64,000 bases of DNA, taken from Bradyrhizobium sp. LMTR 3. GTDB taxonomy: Bacteria; Pseudomonadota; Alphaproteobacteria; Rhizobiales; Xanthobacteraceae. The stretch covers positions 62,001 through 126,000 of the forward strand of contig NZ_MAXC01000012.1 in NCBI RefSeq assembly GCF_001693485.1, in the 5' to 3' direction. Below the pieces are notes generated by a model. The model made no database searches and had not been told where the DNA came from. It saw only the letters and a program-made list of their open reading frames with translations. Shown in pieces: positions 15,952 to 25,353 of the stretch. Positions within the stretch are counted from its first letter, which is position 1. Every line of letters starts with the position of its first letter. The translations under genes and the position numbers were made by a program.

Positions 15952-17195
15952 GCGAACAAATCCTGCGCTTTGATCAGCGCCTGTGCCAGATGGTCGACTT
16001 CTTCCCGGGTATTATACATCCCGAACGACGCCCGGCAGGTAGCTGTGACATTGAACCGCTCTAAAAGCGGCATCACGCAATGGGTGCCGGCGCGCACCGC
16101 GATTCCCTGCCGGTCGATCACGGTTGCGACGTCGTGGGGATGGGCGCCCTTCATCTCGAAGGAGATTACCGGCCCCTTGCCGCGCGCGGTGCCGATCAGG
16201 CGCAGCGAATTGATTTCGCGCAGCCGCTCCTGGGCGTAGTTCAAAAGATCGTGCTCGTGCGCGGCGATGCGCTCCTTGCCGATCGAGTTGACGTAATCGA
16301 TTGCGGCTCCCAACCCGATCGCCTCGACGATCGGCGGCGTCCCGGCTTCGAACTTGTGCGGCGGATCGCCATAGGTGACCCAGTCCTTTGCCACCTCGCG
16401 GATCATCTCGCCGCCGCCATTATAGGGCCGCATCGCGACCAGGTGCTCATGCTTGGCGTACAGCGCGCCAATCCCGGTCGGACCATAGATCTTGTGGCCG
16501 GTGAAGGCATAGAAATCGCAATCGAGATCCTGCACGTCGATCGGCAAATGCACAGCGCCTTGCGCGCCGTCGACCAGCACCGGAATGCCGCGGTCATGGG
16601 CGAGCTTCACGACTTCCTTGACCGGGACGAAGGTGCCAAGCGCGTTCGACATCTGAGTGATGGCGACGAGCTTGGTCCGCGGTGTCAGCAGCTTCTCGAA
16701 CTCCTCGATCAGGAAATTGCCGTCGTCGTCGACCGGCGCCCATTTGATCACGGCGCCATGGCGCTCGCGCAAAAAGTGCCAGGGCACAATGTTGGAGTGG
16801 TGCTCCATTATCGAGAGCACGATCTCGTCGCCTGCCTTGATGTTGGGCTCGCCCCAGGAAGATGCCACCAGATTGATGGCCTCGGTGACATTGCGGGTGA
16901 AGATAATTTCTTCACTACGCCCTGCGTTAATGAATTTCGCCACCTTGGCGCGGCCGCCCTCGTAGGCTTCCGTCGCGGCATTGGCGAGATAATGCAGGCC
17001 GCGATGTACGTTGGCGTATTCGCTTCTGTAGGCTTCCGTCATGCGATCGAGCACGGCGGTCGGCTTCTGCGCGGAGGCGGCGTTGTCGAAATAGACCAGC
17101 GGCTTGCCATAGACCTTCATCGCCAGCGCGGGGAAATCCTCCCGCACGCGGGCCACGTCATAGGCCCCATTCTTGACCGCCGGATGCTGGGTCAT
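15948..17195 (-). CDS. sufS: Cysteine desulfurase SufS (group II)
   Basis: 415 residues from MTQHPAVKNGAYDVAR; GGAGG lies 10 bases upstream and the ATG overlaps the sufD stop (ATGA). The PLP lysine is in YAFTGHKIYGPTG, and the catalytic Cys in IAVRAGTHCVMPLLERF. It removes sulfur from cysteine to load SufE/SufU or SufB. No sufE or sufU gene is visible here, so the sulfur relay partner must be elsewhere. Confidence 0.95.
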   Translation of the reverse strand: MTQHPAVKNGAYDVARVREDFPALAMKVYGKPLVYFDNAASAQKPTAVLDRMTEAYRSEYANVHRGLHYLANAATEAYEGGRAKVAKFINAGRSEEIIFTRNVTEAINLVASSWGEPNIKAGDEIVLSIMEHHSNIVPWHFLRERHGAVIKWAPVDDDGNFLIEEFEKLLTPRTKLVAITQMSNALGTFVPVKEVVKLAHDRGIPVLVDGAQGAVHLPIDVQDLDCDFYAFTGHKIYGPTGIGALYAKHEHLVAMRPYNGGGEMIREVAKDWVTYGDPPHKFEAGTPPIVEAIGLGAAIDYVNSIGKERIAAHEHDLLNYAQERLREINSLRLIGTARGKGPVISFEMKGAHPHDVATVIDRQGIAVRAGTHCVMPLLERFNVTATCRASFGMYNTREEVDHLAQALIKAQDLFA

Positions 17196-18517
17196 GCCCG
17201 TGCCTCCAGCCAACGCTGCGCGGCGGCGATTGCGAGCTCGCGCAGATCGTCGTTGACGATGGATTCGATGGCCTCACCAACAAAGGCCTGGATCAGCAGC
17301 GCCTGGGCCTCCTTCTCGGAGAGGCCGCGGGCGCGCAAATAGAACAGCAGGCTCTCGTCGAGCGCGCCGGTCGTGGCGCCATGGCCGCAGGTAACGTCAT
17401 CAGCGAAGATCTCGAGCTCCGGCTTGTTATCGGCCTCGGCGTCGTCGGACAAAAGCAGTGCCCGCGTCATCATCTTGGCGTCGGTCTTCTGGGCATCGGG
17501 ACGCACGATGATGCGGCCCTGGAACACCGAATGGCCACGGTCGTCGGCCACGGCGCGGAACACTTCACGGCTGGCGCAATGCGGCACCGCGTGATCCATG
17601 AACAACGTTGTGTCGGCGTGCTGGCGGCCATTGAGCAGATTGACGCCGTTGGTCTCGACGCGGGAGCCCTCGCCGGCAAAGGTGATGGTCGCCTGATAGC
17701 GGCTGACGGCGGCGCCCGAGGTCATGCCAAAGGTGTTGAAATGCGCATGCGCGCCCAGCGTAATGACGGCGGAGGAGATGTTGAACGCGTCGCGGCCATC
17801 CTCGACCAGTCGAACATGGTCGAGCCGCGAATTATCGCCGATTGCGACGATCATGGAGTCATGCGCCTGATAGGCCTTCGCACCCTCGGCCGCGATGTAG
17901 CTCTCGACCAGCGTCACGCCGGTATCCTTGCCGAGACGCAGCAGCGAACGGGTAAACATCGCAGCCGACGTGGCGCCGCTCGCGACATGAATGACCTGCA
18001 GCGGCTGCTTCAGCACGACGCCGTTGGCGATCTCGATCACCACGCCATCGGTCATCATCGCGCTGTTGAGCGCGACCATCGGATTGGCATTGTCGGGCGT
18101 GAATAACTGCGTCTGCAGCGCGGCGTCCCCGGTTTCCAGCACGTCGCGCAGGGTGCGGACGGTAACGCCCTTCTCCAGCCCCTCCAGTTCGGAAAGCTTC
18201 GGCGCGAACACGCCATCCACCAGCACCAGACGACGGGCGCCCTTGATCGCCTGCAGCTTCACGGCGGCGGCAGCCTGCTTCAGCGCGGCCGCATCCGGTG
18301 CGGCCGCCAGCGGCAGCACCTCGCGCATCAGCGCGCGCAGATCGGTGTATTTCCATTCCTCGAGCCGCCGGTGCGGCAGCCCGACGCGCTCATAGGCCTC
18401 GAAGGCGGTGTTCCGCGCCTCGGCGACCTTGCCGCCGCCCGGCAGCCGATCGCGCGCCACCGCAAAGCTCTCGCTCAGCGCGCGCCCGGTCTCGTTTTTT
18501 GCCAGAACTACATTCAT
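17192..18517 (-). CDS. sufD: Fe-S cluster assembly protein SufD
   Basis: 441 residues; the ATG at 18517 follows an in-frame GTG, and either could serve. It has the right-handed beta-helix core shared with SufB, and the C-terminal signature DDVTCGHGATTGALDESLLFYLRARGLSEKEA. The His of CGHGATTG is the conserved SufD residue near the SufB interface. It pairs with SufB and SufC in the scaffold complex. The 15-base gap to sufC and the overlap with sufS show one operon. Confidence 0.94.
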   Translation of the reverse strand: MNVVLAKNETGRALSESFAVARDRLPGGGKVAEARNTAFEAYERVGLPHRRLEEWKYTDLRALMREVLPLAAAPDAAALKQAAAAVKLQAIKGARRLVLVDGVFAPKLSELEGLEKGVTVRTLRDVLETGDAALQTQLFTPDNANPMVALNSAMMTDGVVIEIANGVVLKQPLQVIHVASGATSAAMFTRSLLRLGKDTGVTLVESYIAAEGAKAYQAHDSMIVAIGDNSRLDHVRLVEDGRDAFNISSAVITLGAHAHFNTFGMTSGAAVSRYQATITFAGEGSRVETNGVNLLNGRQHADTTLFMDHAVPHCASREVFRAVADDRGHSVFQGRIIVRPDAQKTDAKMMTRALLLSDDAEADNKPELEIFADDVTCGHGATTGALDESLLFYLRARGLSEKEAQALLIQAFVGEAIESIVNDDLRELAIAAAQRWLEARA

Positions 18518-18534
18518 CACAAATCCGTCCGCAG

Positions 18535-19287
18535 TCAGGCTGCGTCTTCGAACTGGGTGTAGCCGGAAGCCTCGAGCTCCAGCGCCAGATCCTTGCCGCC
18601 GCTCTTCACGACGCGGCCCTTCGACATCACGTGCACGAAGTCCGGCACGATGTAGTTGAGCAGCCGCTGGTAGTGGGTGATGACGACCATGGCGCGATCG
18701 GGCGAACGCAACGCGTTGACGCCGTCGGCAGCGATCCTGAGCGCGTCGATGTCGAGGCCGGAATCCATTTCATCGAGGATGCAGACGGCAGGCTCGAACA
18801 GCGCCATCTGCAATATCTCGTTGCGCTTCTTCTCGCCGCCGGAGAAGCCGACATTGACGCCGCGCTTGAGCATGTCCTGCGGGATGTTGAGCGACTTTGC
18901 GACCTCGCGGACCTTTTTGAGAAAGTCGGGCGTGGAGAATTCGCTCTCGCCACGCGCCTTGCGCTGCGCGTTCAGCGCGGTGCGCAGGAAGTTCATGGTA
19001 GCGACGCCAGGAATTTCGACCGGGTACTGGAACGCGAGAAACACGCCCTTGGCGGCGCGCTCGTCGGGGTCCATCTCCAGCAGGTCCTCGCCCCGGAACA
19101 GGATCTGGCCATCGGTCACTTCATAGCCCGGCTTGCCGGCGATGACGTGCGAGAGCGTCGATTTGCCGGAACCGTTCGGCCCCATGATCGCATGCACCTC
19201 GCCCGGGTTCACGGTGAGCGTCAGCCCATGGAGAATCTCACGCTCCTCGACACGAACCTTCAGGTCTTTCACTTCAAGCAATGACAT
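18535..19287 (-). CDS. sufC: Fe-S cluster assembly ATPase SufC
   Basis: 250 residues, an ABC-type ATPase. Walker A is GPNGSGKSTL, the Q-loop is AFQYPVEIPGV, the signature is FSGGEKKRNEI, Walker B is CILDEMDSGLD, and the H-loop is VITHYQR. It energises the SufBCD scaffold. A family A repeat separates it from sufB upstream. Confidence 0.95.
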   Translation of the reverse strand: MSLLEVKDLKVRVEEREILHGLTLTVNPGEVHAIMGPNGSGKSTLSHVIAGKPGYEVTDGQILFRGEDLLEMDPDERAAKGVFLAFQYPVEIPGVATMNFLRTALNAQRKARGESEFSTPDFLKKVREVAKSLNIPQDMLKRGVNVGFSGGEKKRNEILQMALFEPAVCILDEMDSGLDIDALRIAADGVNALRSPDRAMVVITHYQRLLNYIVPDFVHVMSKGRVVKSGGKDLALELEASGYTQFEDAA

Positions 19288-19307
19288 GTTGTTTTTCCGT
19301 TTTCACC

Positions 19308-19409
19308 CCTCGTCCTGAGGAGCGCCGCCAGGCGCGTCTCGAAGGACGTGGCCACAATCTTTCCTCTCATCCTTCGAGACGGCCGCTGCGCGGCCTCCTC
19401 AGGATGAGG
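19308..19409. repeat. Intergenic palindromic repeat, family A, copy 4, inside the suf operon
   Basis: CCTCGTCCTGAGGAGCGCC at the left and CCTCCTCAGGATGAGG at the right form near-perfect inverted ends. The modules CGTCTCGAAGGACG and CATCCTTCGAGACG lie inside. It fills almost the whole sufB-sufC gap (19288-19412). Confidence 0.88.
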
Positions 19410-19412
19410 TCG

Positions 19413-20909
19413 CTATCCAACCGATCCTTCGAGCGAGATCGAGATCAGCTTCTGCGCCTCAACCGCGAACTCCATCGGCAGTTGCTGCAGCACGTCCTTG
19501 ACGAAGCCGTTGACCACGAGGCCGACGGCTTCTTCCTGGCTGAGGCCGCGTTGGGTGCAGTAGAACAGCACATCCTCGGAGATCTTTGACGTCGTCGCTT
19601 CGTGCTCGAAGGTCGCGGACGAGTTCTTCGCCTCGACGTAAGGCACGGTATGCGCGCCGCATTTGTCGCCGATCAGAAGCGAATCGCAGGCAGTATAGTT
19701 GCGTGCGCCGGTCGCCTTGCGATGGGCGGTGACGAGGCCGCGATAGGTGTTCTGCGAGACGCCGGCCGCGATGCCCTTGGAGATGATCCGGCTCGACGTG
19801 TTCTTGCCGAGGTGGAGCATCTTGGTGCCAGAGTCGACCTGCTGGTGACCGTTCGAGATCGCGATCGAATAGAACTCGCCGCGCGAATTGTCGCCGCGCA
19901 GGATACAGCTCGGATATTTCCAGGTGATCGCCGACCCGGTCTCGACCTGGGTCCAGGAGATCTTCGAATGGTTGCCGCGGCAGTCGCCACGCTTCGTGAC
20001 GAAATTGTAGATACCGCCCAGGCCCTCGGAATTGCCGGGGTACCAGTTCTGCACCGTCGAATACTTGATCTCGGCGTCATCGAGAGCGACGAGTTCGACC
20101 ACAGCGGCATGCAACTGATTCTCGTCGCGCTGCGGCGCGGTGCAGCCTTCGAGATAGCTGACGTAGGAGCCCTTGTCGGCGATGATCAGCGTGCGCTCGA
20201 ACTGGCCTGTGTTGCGCTCGTTGATGCGGAAATAGGTCGACAGCTCCATCGGGCAGCGCACGCCCGGCGGCACGTAAACGAACGAGCCGTCGGAGAACAC
20301 CGCCGAGTTCAGCGTCGCGAAATAGTTGTCCGAGGTCGGCACGACCGAGCCGAGATACTTTTTCACCAGCTCGGGATGTTCGCGGATCGCCTCCGAGATC
20401 GGCATGAAGATCACGCCGGCAGCCTTCAACTCCTTCTGGAAGGTGGTCGCCACCGAAACCGAGTCGAACACCGCGTCGACCGCGATCTTGCGGTTGGCCG
20501 ACGGCTCGCCGCCGGGCGGGGGCTCGACGCCTTCGAGAATGGCGACTTCGCGCAAGGGAATGCCAAGCTTCTCGTAGGTCTTGAGGATTTCGGGATCGAT
20601 TTCATCGATCGACGACAGCGTCTTCTTCGGCTTGGGCGCCGCGTAGTAATAAATGTCCTGGTAGTCGATCTTGGGATAGTTGACGCGCGCCCAGGTCGGC
20701 TCGGTCATGGTCAGCCAGCGGCGATAGGCCTCCAGACGCCATTCCAGCATCCAGGCCGGTTCGCTTTTCTTGGCGGAAATGAAGCGGACGGTGTCTTCCG
20801 AGAGACCCTTGGGGGCCTTGTCGGACTCGATCAGCGTCTCAAAACCATATCGATATTGGTCGACGTCGATGCGCTTCACGCGCTCGACCGTCTCTTGTAC
20901 GGCTGGCAT
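19413..20909 (-). CDS. sufB: Fe-S cluster assembly scaffold SufB
   Basis: 498 residues from [17 protein letters not shown] lies just upstream, while the longer open frame is not supported. Typical elements are [58 protein letters not shown] and the C-terminal [26 protein letters not shown]. The Cys of RGDC and the E/H pair of the scaffold site are present. SufB is the platform where clusters form with SufC and SufD. It is the second gene of the operon, 91 bases after the iscS-like gene. Confidence 0.95.
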   Translation of the reverse strand: MPAVQETVERVKRIDVDQYRYGFETLIESDKAPKGLSEDTVRFISAKKSEPAWMLEWRLEAYRRWLTMTEPTWARVNYPKIDYQDIYYYAAPKPKKTLSSIDEIDPEILKTYEKLGIPLREVAILEGVEPPPGGEPSANRKIAVDAVFDSVSVATTFQKELKAAGVIFMPISEAIREHPELVKKYLGSVVPTSDNYFATLNSAVFSDGSFVYVPPGVRCPMELSTYFRINERNTGQFERTLIIADKGSYVSYLEGCTAPQRDENQLHAAVVELVALDDAEIKYSTVQNWYPGNSEGLGGIYNFVTKRGDCRGNHSKISWTQVETGSAITWKYPSCILRGDNSRGEFYSIAISNGHQQVDSGTKMLHLGKNTSSRIISKGIAAGVSQNTYRGLVTAHRKATGARNYTACDSLLIGDKCGAHTVPYVEAKNSSATFEHEATTSKISEDVLFYCTQRGLSQEEAVGLVVNGFVKDVLQQLPMEFAVEAQKLISISLEGSVG

Positions 20910-20968
20910 TCCATCCTCCGCTCGCGGTTTCAAGGACCGCGGTGGAACAATCGCAAAATCAGTCTGAC

Positions 20969-21002
20969 GAAACGTTCCGGCGAAACCCACTTAGAACGTT
21001 TC
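20969..21002. promoter_or_regulatory. Inverted repeat upstream of sufB
   Basis: GAAACGTTC (20969-20977) and GAACGTTTC (20994-21002) are a perfect 9-bp inverted pair, 16 bases apart. They lie in the short gap between the iscS-like stop and sufB. Each half nearly matches the palindrome GAAACGTTTC, so this may be a two-site operator or an mRNA hairpin. No regulator can be named from sequence alone. Confidence 0.45.
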
Positions 21003-22155
21003 AAGCCGTGTTTCGTCGCCCTCTAAGTAAGGCATCGGCAAGCTTTCGCCAAGCCTCAAGGGCCAAATCAATGTCTGTCTCCGTGGTAGACCAGCCCAGA
21101 CTGAGTCGCACCGCTCCCTGCGCCAGCTCGCCGTCGAACCCCATGGCGGCCAGAACGTGGGACGGCTGTACCTTGCCAGAGGAACAGGCGGAACCGGACG
21201 ATACCGAAATACCGCTGAGATCGAAGCCGATCACCGCCGTCTCGGCCCGAAGCCCGGGAACGGTAAACAGCGTCGTATTGGGCAGACGTGGCGCATCCTC
21301 TGAAAATACAATGATTTCAGGCGCTTGGTTCAACCCTTTCTCAAGGCGCTCACGCAGATCCTGCTGCCGGATGGCACTAGCCGGCAGCTCGGCCATGGCC
21401 GCCTTGGTCGCTGCGCCAAAGGCCGCGATACCAGCGACATTCTCGGTTCCCGCCCGGCGGCCCAGCTCCTGCCCACCGCCGCGGAGCAGCGGCTCCAGCC
21501 CCTGCACCTCCTCGGCCAGAACCAGCGCACCAACTCCCTTGGGGCCGCCGATCTTGTGCGCAGACAGTGTGATCAGATCGGCGCGTATCGATTTGATATC
21601 GAACGGTATTTTACCGAAAGCCTGGATCGCATCGACATGCAGCAGCCCGCCTGCTTCATGCACGATGTCGGCGACTTCGCCGACCGGTTGAATGGCACCG
21701 GTCTCGTTGTTGGCCAGCATCACCGACACAAGCGCTGGCGGCCCTTTGGCAAGCAACGCACGCAGATGGGCGAGGTCCACCAAGCCGGCACCGGAGACCT
21801 TAATGGCCGTGATCGTATCGGCCGGAAACCGTCCGCCTGATAGCACCGACGGGTGCTCGATGGCCGACACCACCAGTCGCTGGACCGGCGAGCCCGTGGC
21901 CCGGCGCAATCCCGGCGCCAGAGCCATTGCATTGGCTTCGGTGCCGCCGGAACCAAACACCACATCCTGTGGACGGGCGCCGACGGCCGCGGCGACCGCG
22001 GCCCGTGCGTCCTCGACCAGCCGGCGCGCCTGACGCCCTTCGGCATGTACCGAGGACGGATTGCCGGCCAGGTCCCAAGCGGCTGCCATCGCCTGCCTCG
22101 CCTCGGAGCGAAGCGGCGTCGTCGCATTCCAATCGAGATAGATCCGGTCGGACAT
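21001..22155 (-). CDS. Cysteine desulfurase, IscS/NifS-like (group I)
   Basis: 384 residues. MSDRIYLDWNATTPL opens it, GSGGTEANAMAL binds PLP, and the PLP lysine is in LITLSAHKIGGPKG. The catalytic Cys is in SVSSGSACSSGKVQPSHVL, on the long flexible loop typical of group I enzymes. It heads the suf operon, so two desulfurases of different groups (this and SufS) bracket the scaffold genes. It could supply sulfur directly or serve other pathways such as tRNA thiolation. Confidence 0.92.
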   Translation of the reverse strand: MSDRIYLDWNATTPLRSEARQAMAAAWDLAGNPSSVHAEGRQARRLVEDARAAVAAAVGARPQDVVFGSGGTEANAMALAPGLRRATGSPVQRLVVSAIEHPSVLSGGRFPADTITAIKVSGAGLVDLAHLRALLAKGPPALVSVMLANNETGAIQPVGEVADIVHEAGGLLHVDAIQAFGKIPFDIKSIRADLITLSAHKIGGPKGVGALVLAEEVQGLEPLLRGGGQELGRRAGTENVAGIAAFGAATKAAMAELPASAIRQQDLRERLEKGLNQAPEIIVFSEDAPRLPNTTLFTVPGLRAETAVIGFDLSGISVSSGSACSSGKVQPSHVLAAMGFDGELAQGAVRLSLGWSTTETDIDLALEAWRKLADALLRGRRNTA

Positions 22156-22430
22156 TCTGTATGATATTACCTACAGCCGCAGACGGCCAGCGAGCTAGGG
22201 CCTTGTGCTTTCCCAAATGCCTTATGGCAATTGGGGATCGTGCCGTCTCGTGCAATCGCAAGCTAACGCCTTGAACAGCCTTCGAGATGTTCAAGATGCT
22301 TGCTTTTTGCCCCTCGCCTCATGCTAGAAGGCCGCAACCAGTTCACGGGAGCGCCCGTTCGCGCATCGCCCAACGACGCATGATCACATTCTTTTCCGCC
22401 CGGATCACGTCCGTTGCCTAGGGATCATCA

Positions 22431-23078
22431 ATGCCTGAAGTAATTTTCACCGGCCCCGCAGGCCGCCTCGAAGGCCGTTATCATCCGGCCAAGCAGAAGA
22501 ACGCGCCGATCGCGATGATCTTGCATCCGCATCCGCAGTTTCACGGCACGATGAATCACCAGATCGTCTACCAGTGCTACTACGCGTTTGCGCATCGCGG
22601 CTTCTCGGTGCTGCGTTTCAATTTTCGCGGCGTCGGCCGCAGCCAGGGCTCGTTCGATCATGGCACCGGCGAGCTTTCGGACGCGGCCTCCGCGCTCGAC
22701 TGGGCGCAGACTATCAATCCCGAAGCGCGCGCCTGCTGGGTCGCAGGCTTTTCGTTCGGCGCCTGGATCGGCATGCAGCTTCTGATGCGCCGGCCCGAGG
22801 TTGAGGGTTTTATTTCGATCGCGCCGCCCGCCAATCTCTACGACTTCTCCTTCCTCGCGCCCTGCCCGTCTTCGGGACTGATCGTGCATGGCGAGAAGGA
22901 CGCGGTGGTGCCGCCGAAGGACGTCAACACGCTGGTCGAGAAGTTGAAGACGCAGAAAGGCATCGTGATCGATCAGCAGATCATCCCGGGCGCCAATCAC
23001 TTCTTCGATGGCAAGCTGGAGCCGCTGATGGAGACGGTGACCGGCTATCTCGACATGCGGCTTGCCAACGTCCGCTAG
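22431..23078 (+). CDS. Alpha/beta hydrolase (dienelactone hydrolase-like)
   Basis: 215 residues. The oxyanion region is ILHPHPQFHGTMNHQ. The nucleophile elbow is GFSFGAW (GxSxG, about residue 107), the acid lies in HGEKDAVVP, and the catalytic His in GANHFFDGKL. All three triad residues are present. The substrate is unknown; proteins of this small group are often annotated as CocE/NonD-like. The gene is alone and followed by a family E repeat. Confidence 0.88.
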   Translation: MPEVIFTGPAGRLEGRYHPAKQKNAPIAMILHPHPQFHGTMNHQIVYQCYYAFAHRGFSVLRFNFRGVGRSQGSFDHGTGELSDAASALDWAQTINPEARACWVAGFSFGAWIGMQLLMRRPEVEGFISIAPPANLYDFSFLAPCPSSGLIVHGEKDAVVPPKDVNTLVEKLKTQKGIVIDQQIIPGANHFFDGKLEPLMETVTGYLDMRLANVR

Positions 23079-23086
23079 TCCTGCTC

Positions 23087-23251
23087 GTGCCCCGGACGCG
23101 GTGCATCACGAAGTGGTGCACCGCAGAGCCGGGGCCTATCTCTCAACCGTTCCCGTAACCAACAATGGGTCCCGGTCCTGCGAAGCAGCGCCATAGCGTG
23201 TCGAAGACGCGCGTGAACGCGCTTATGGCGCTGCGTCGCGCCCGGGACACG
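23087..23251. repeat. Intergenic palindromic repeat, family E, copy 2
   Basis: It starts GTGCCCCGGACGCGGTGCA, contains GGTGCACCGCAGAGCCGGG and GGGTCCCGGTCCTGCG, and closes with GTCGCGCCCGGGACACGG. It shares module order with 4780-4922. It fills the gap between the hydrolase and the convergent GST gene. Confidence 0.7.
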
Positions 23252-23277
23252 GCCCACGCCTACCATCCCGGCAAGCG

Positions 23278-23958
23278 CTAAGCCGCCAGCTTCAGCAAAT
23301 GCGCGTTATGGCGCGCCAGGAACGCGTGCAGCAATTGCGGATAGTCGGGACCCACCGCCGTGCGTACGCTCGGCCGCTTCGCCAGCGTCTCCCGCCATGC
23401 GCGGACCTTCGGCGTGTCGGCAAAGACCGAGAGATCGGTCAACTCATCGAACACGTCGAAATAGCGGAAGATCGGCGCGAATACCGCATCCACCAGGCTG
23501 AAATTTTCGCCGGCAAAGAATGGCCCCGCGCCCAGCGCCTCCTCGACACGCGCAAATTTTGCGGCGACCGCCTGCCGTTTGCTCTCGAAGATCGCGGGAT
23601 CACCCGTCGTCTCCAGGCCCCAGAGCGCGCTCAGAATGGTCGACCCGAACTCCATCCAGGCGCGGTGCTGCGCGCGCTGGAGCGCATCCTGCGGATGCAG
23701 CTTTGCGCCGCCCTGGGTGTCCTCGATGTATTCGCAAATCACGTTGCTTTCGAACAGCGCGACCTCCTTGCCGTAGTCGCTGGTCACGACGAGCACCGGC
23801 ACCTTGCCAAGCGGCGATATTTTCAGGAACCAGTCCGGCTTGTTGGAGAGATCGATGTCGATCCGCTCGAACGGAACGCCTTTCTCGCTCAGCGCGATCA
23901 CGGCGCGCTGCACGTAGGGACAAAGCTTGTGGCTGATCAAAGTGAGCTTCTGCGCCAT
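23278..23958 (-). CDS. Glutathione S-transferase family protein
   Basis: 226 residues from MAQKLTLISHKLCPYVQRA; GGAGG precedes this ATG. The N-terminal thioredoxin-like domain has an active-site Cys in LCPYVQRA and the cis-Pro in SPLGKVPVLVV. The glutathione contact ESNVICEYIED follows, then an all-helical C-terminal domain. A Cys in the CPYxQR position fits omega/DHAR-like or glutaredoxin-2-like GSTs that reduce disulfides or dehydroascorbate rather than conjugate. Its upstream region holds a cluster of GCAT palindromes. Confidence 0.9.
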   Translation of the reverse strand: MAQKLTLISHKLCPYVQRAVIALSEKGVPFERIDIDLSNKPDWFLKISPLGKVPVLVVTSDYGKEVALFESNVICEYIEDTQGGAKLHPQDALQRAQHRAWMEFGSTILSALWGLETTGDPAIFESKRQAVAAKFARVEEALGAGPFFAGENFSLVDAVFAPIFRYFDVFDELTDLSVFADTPKVRAWRETLAKRPSVRTAVGPDYPQLLHAFLARHNAHLLKLAA

Positions 23959-23996
23959 GACGACCTCCAACGCGAAGGCCGGCCGGCCTCCGCTCC

Positions 23997-24057
23997 ATGC
24001 ATTTGCATCTAAATTAGATGCGCTTGCATGCAGTCGTCAAGCTCAATGCAATTGCAT
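23997..24057. promoter_or_regulatory. Cluster of GCAT palindromes upstream of the GST gene
   Basis: GCATCTAAATTAGATGC (24005-24021) is a perfect 8+8 palindrome with one central base. ATGCAATTGCAT (24046-24057) is a perfect 12-bp palindrome. The near-palindromes ATGCATTTGCAT (23997-24008) and TTGCATGCA lie between or beside them. They are 40-100 bases upstream of the GST start. This density suggests an operator for a dimeric repressor; no regulator gene is adjacent. Confidence 0.6.
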
Positions 24058-24076
24058 CAACATATCTTGAACCGCG

Positions 24077-25177
24077 TCACGGTCGCGCGATGATGCCGCC
24101 GGTCATCGGGAGCGGCACCCCGGTGGTGGCGGGATAGCTCAGCGGCAGGCCTTTCAGGCCTCGCGCCGCCAGAAATCCGAAAGCCTGCGCCTCGATGGCG
24201 TCTGAGGCCCAGCCCAGGGTATCCGCCGCCCGGACGGTCGCGGGCGCCAGACACTCACGCAGCATTCGCAGCATGGTCAGGTTGCGGGCGCCACCGCCGG
24301 CCACGATCCAGTTCTTGGGTTCCTTCGGCAGCAACGGCACCAGCCGGGCAATCGCAGCGACGGTAAAGGCGGTCAGCGTCGCCGCGCCATCCTCGGGCGG
24401 CATATCGCGAAGCTTCAGCCCCGCAAAATCGTTGCGATCGAGCGATTTCGGCGGCGGCAGCGAAAAGAACGGCATCTCCAGCGCACGGTTGATCCAGGCC
24501 GCATCGACCCTGCCCAGCGCGGCGGTTCGCCCCTCGGTATCGAAGCGCTGGTTCAAGTGGCGGAACATGTGGTCATCGAGCAGCGCGTTGCCTGGCCCGG
24601 TATCGCAGGCGATCAGCGTGTCGCCGTCGATATAGGTGATGTTGGCGACCCCGCCGATATTGACCACGACGGTCGGGCCCTCCCACTCCAGCGATTGGGC
24701 GAGCGCGCGGTGATAGACCGGCACAAAGGGCGCGCCCTGCCCGCCAGCTTCGACATCGGCAGCGCGGAAATCGTACATGACCGGAATGTGGATCGTCCTG
24801 GCGAGCGTCACTGCATCGCCGATCTGGACCGTCAGTTTTTTCTCGGGCCGGTGCAGCACGGTCTGGCCGTGAAAGCCGACGATGTCGATATCATCGAAGC
24901 GCATCCGGTGTTGCGCGGTAAAGGCGGCCACCGCCTCGGCATGCGCAGATGTGACGACCCGCTCGGCCTCGCGCAGGCAGCCGGGCCGCGCCGCGCGATC
25001 GGCCAGGTCGGTGGCCTCATACAGCGCCTGGCGCAACAGGCCGCGCTCCGTATCGGTATAGGGCCGGTATCCGGACGGTCCGAGCGCATTCACCCGGCGG
25101 CCGTCGGTTTCGATCAAAGCGACATCGACCCCGTCGAGCGAGGTGCCGCTCATCAAACCTAGTGCCGTCAACATCAT
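24077..25177 (-). CDS. anmK: Anhydro-N-acetylmuramic acid kinase
   Basis: 366 residues from MMLTALGLMSGTSLDGVDVAL; the frame extends further upstream but family length and the N-terminal motif favour this Met. The ribosome-binding site is weak. Motifs are the phosphate loop LMSGTSLDGVD, VGFHGQTVLHRP, VVNIGGVANITYI and CDTGPGNALLDD. It phosphorylates and opens 1,6-anhydroMurNAc from peptidoglycan turnover to MurNAc-6-P. It diverges from tyrS, as in many proteobacteria. Confidence 0.94.
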   Translation of the reverse strand: MMLTALGLMSGTSLDGVDVALIETDGRRVNALGPSGYRPYTDTERGLLRQALYEATDLADRAARPGCLREAERVVTSAHAEAVAAFTAQHRMRFDDIDIVGFHGQTVLHRPEKKLTVQIGDAVTLARTIHIPVMYDFRAADVEAGGQGAPFVPVYHRALAQSLEWEGPTVVVNIGGVANITYIDGDTLIACDTGPGNALLDDHMFRHLNQRFDTEGRTAALGRVDAAWINRALEMPFFSLPPPKSLDRNDFAGLKLRDMPPEDGAATLTAFTVAAIARLVPLLPKEPKNWIVAGGGARNLTMLRMLRECLAPATVRAADTLGWASDAIEAQAFGFLAARGLKGLPLSYPATTGVPLPMTGGIIARP

Positions 25178-25353
25178 GGTCGATTGTGCCTTTGAAACGC
25201 CCTGCTCGATACGTCCCGCCGACGACGACCAGCTTGTGCCAAACACGCACATCTTATAATGCCACAGCGCCCGGCCTTGCGGCACCCTGTTCCGCCGTGG
25301 TTCCGCAACTCGCTACAATTACAGTGAAAATAGAATGATCAAAGCGCCCGCCC

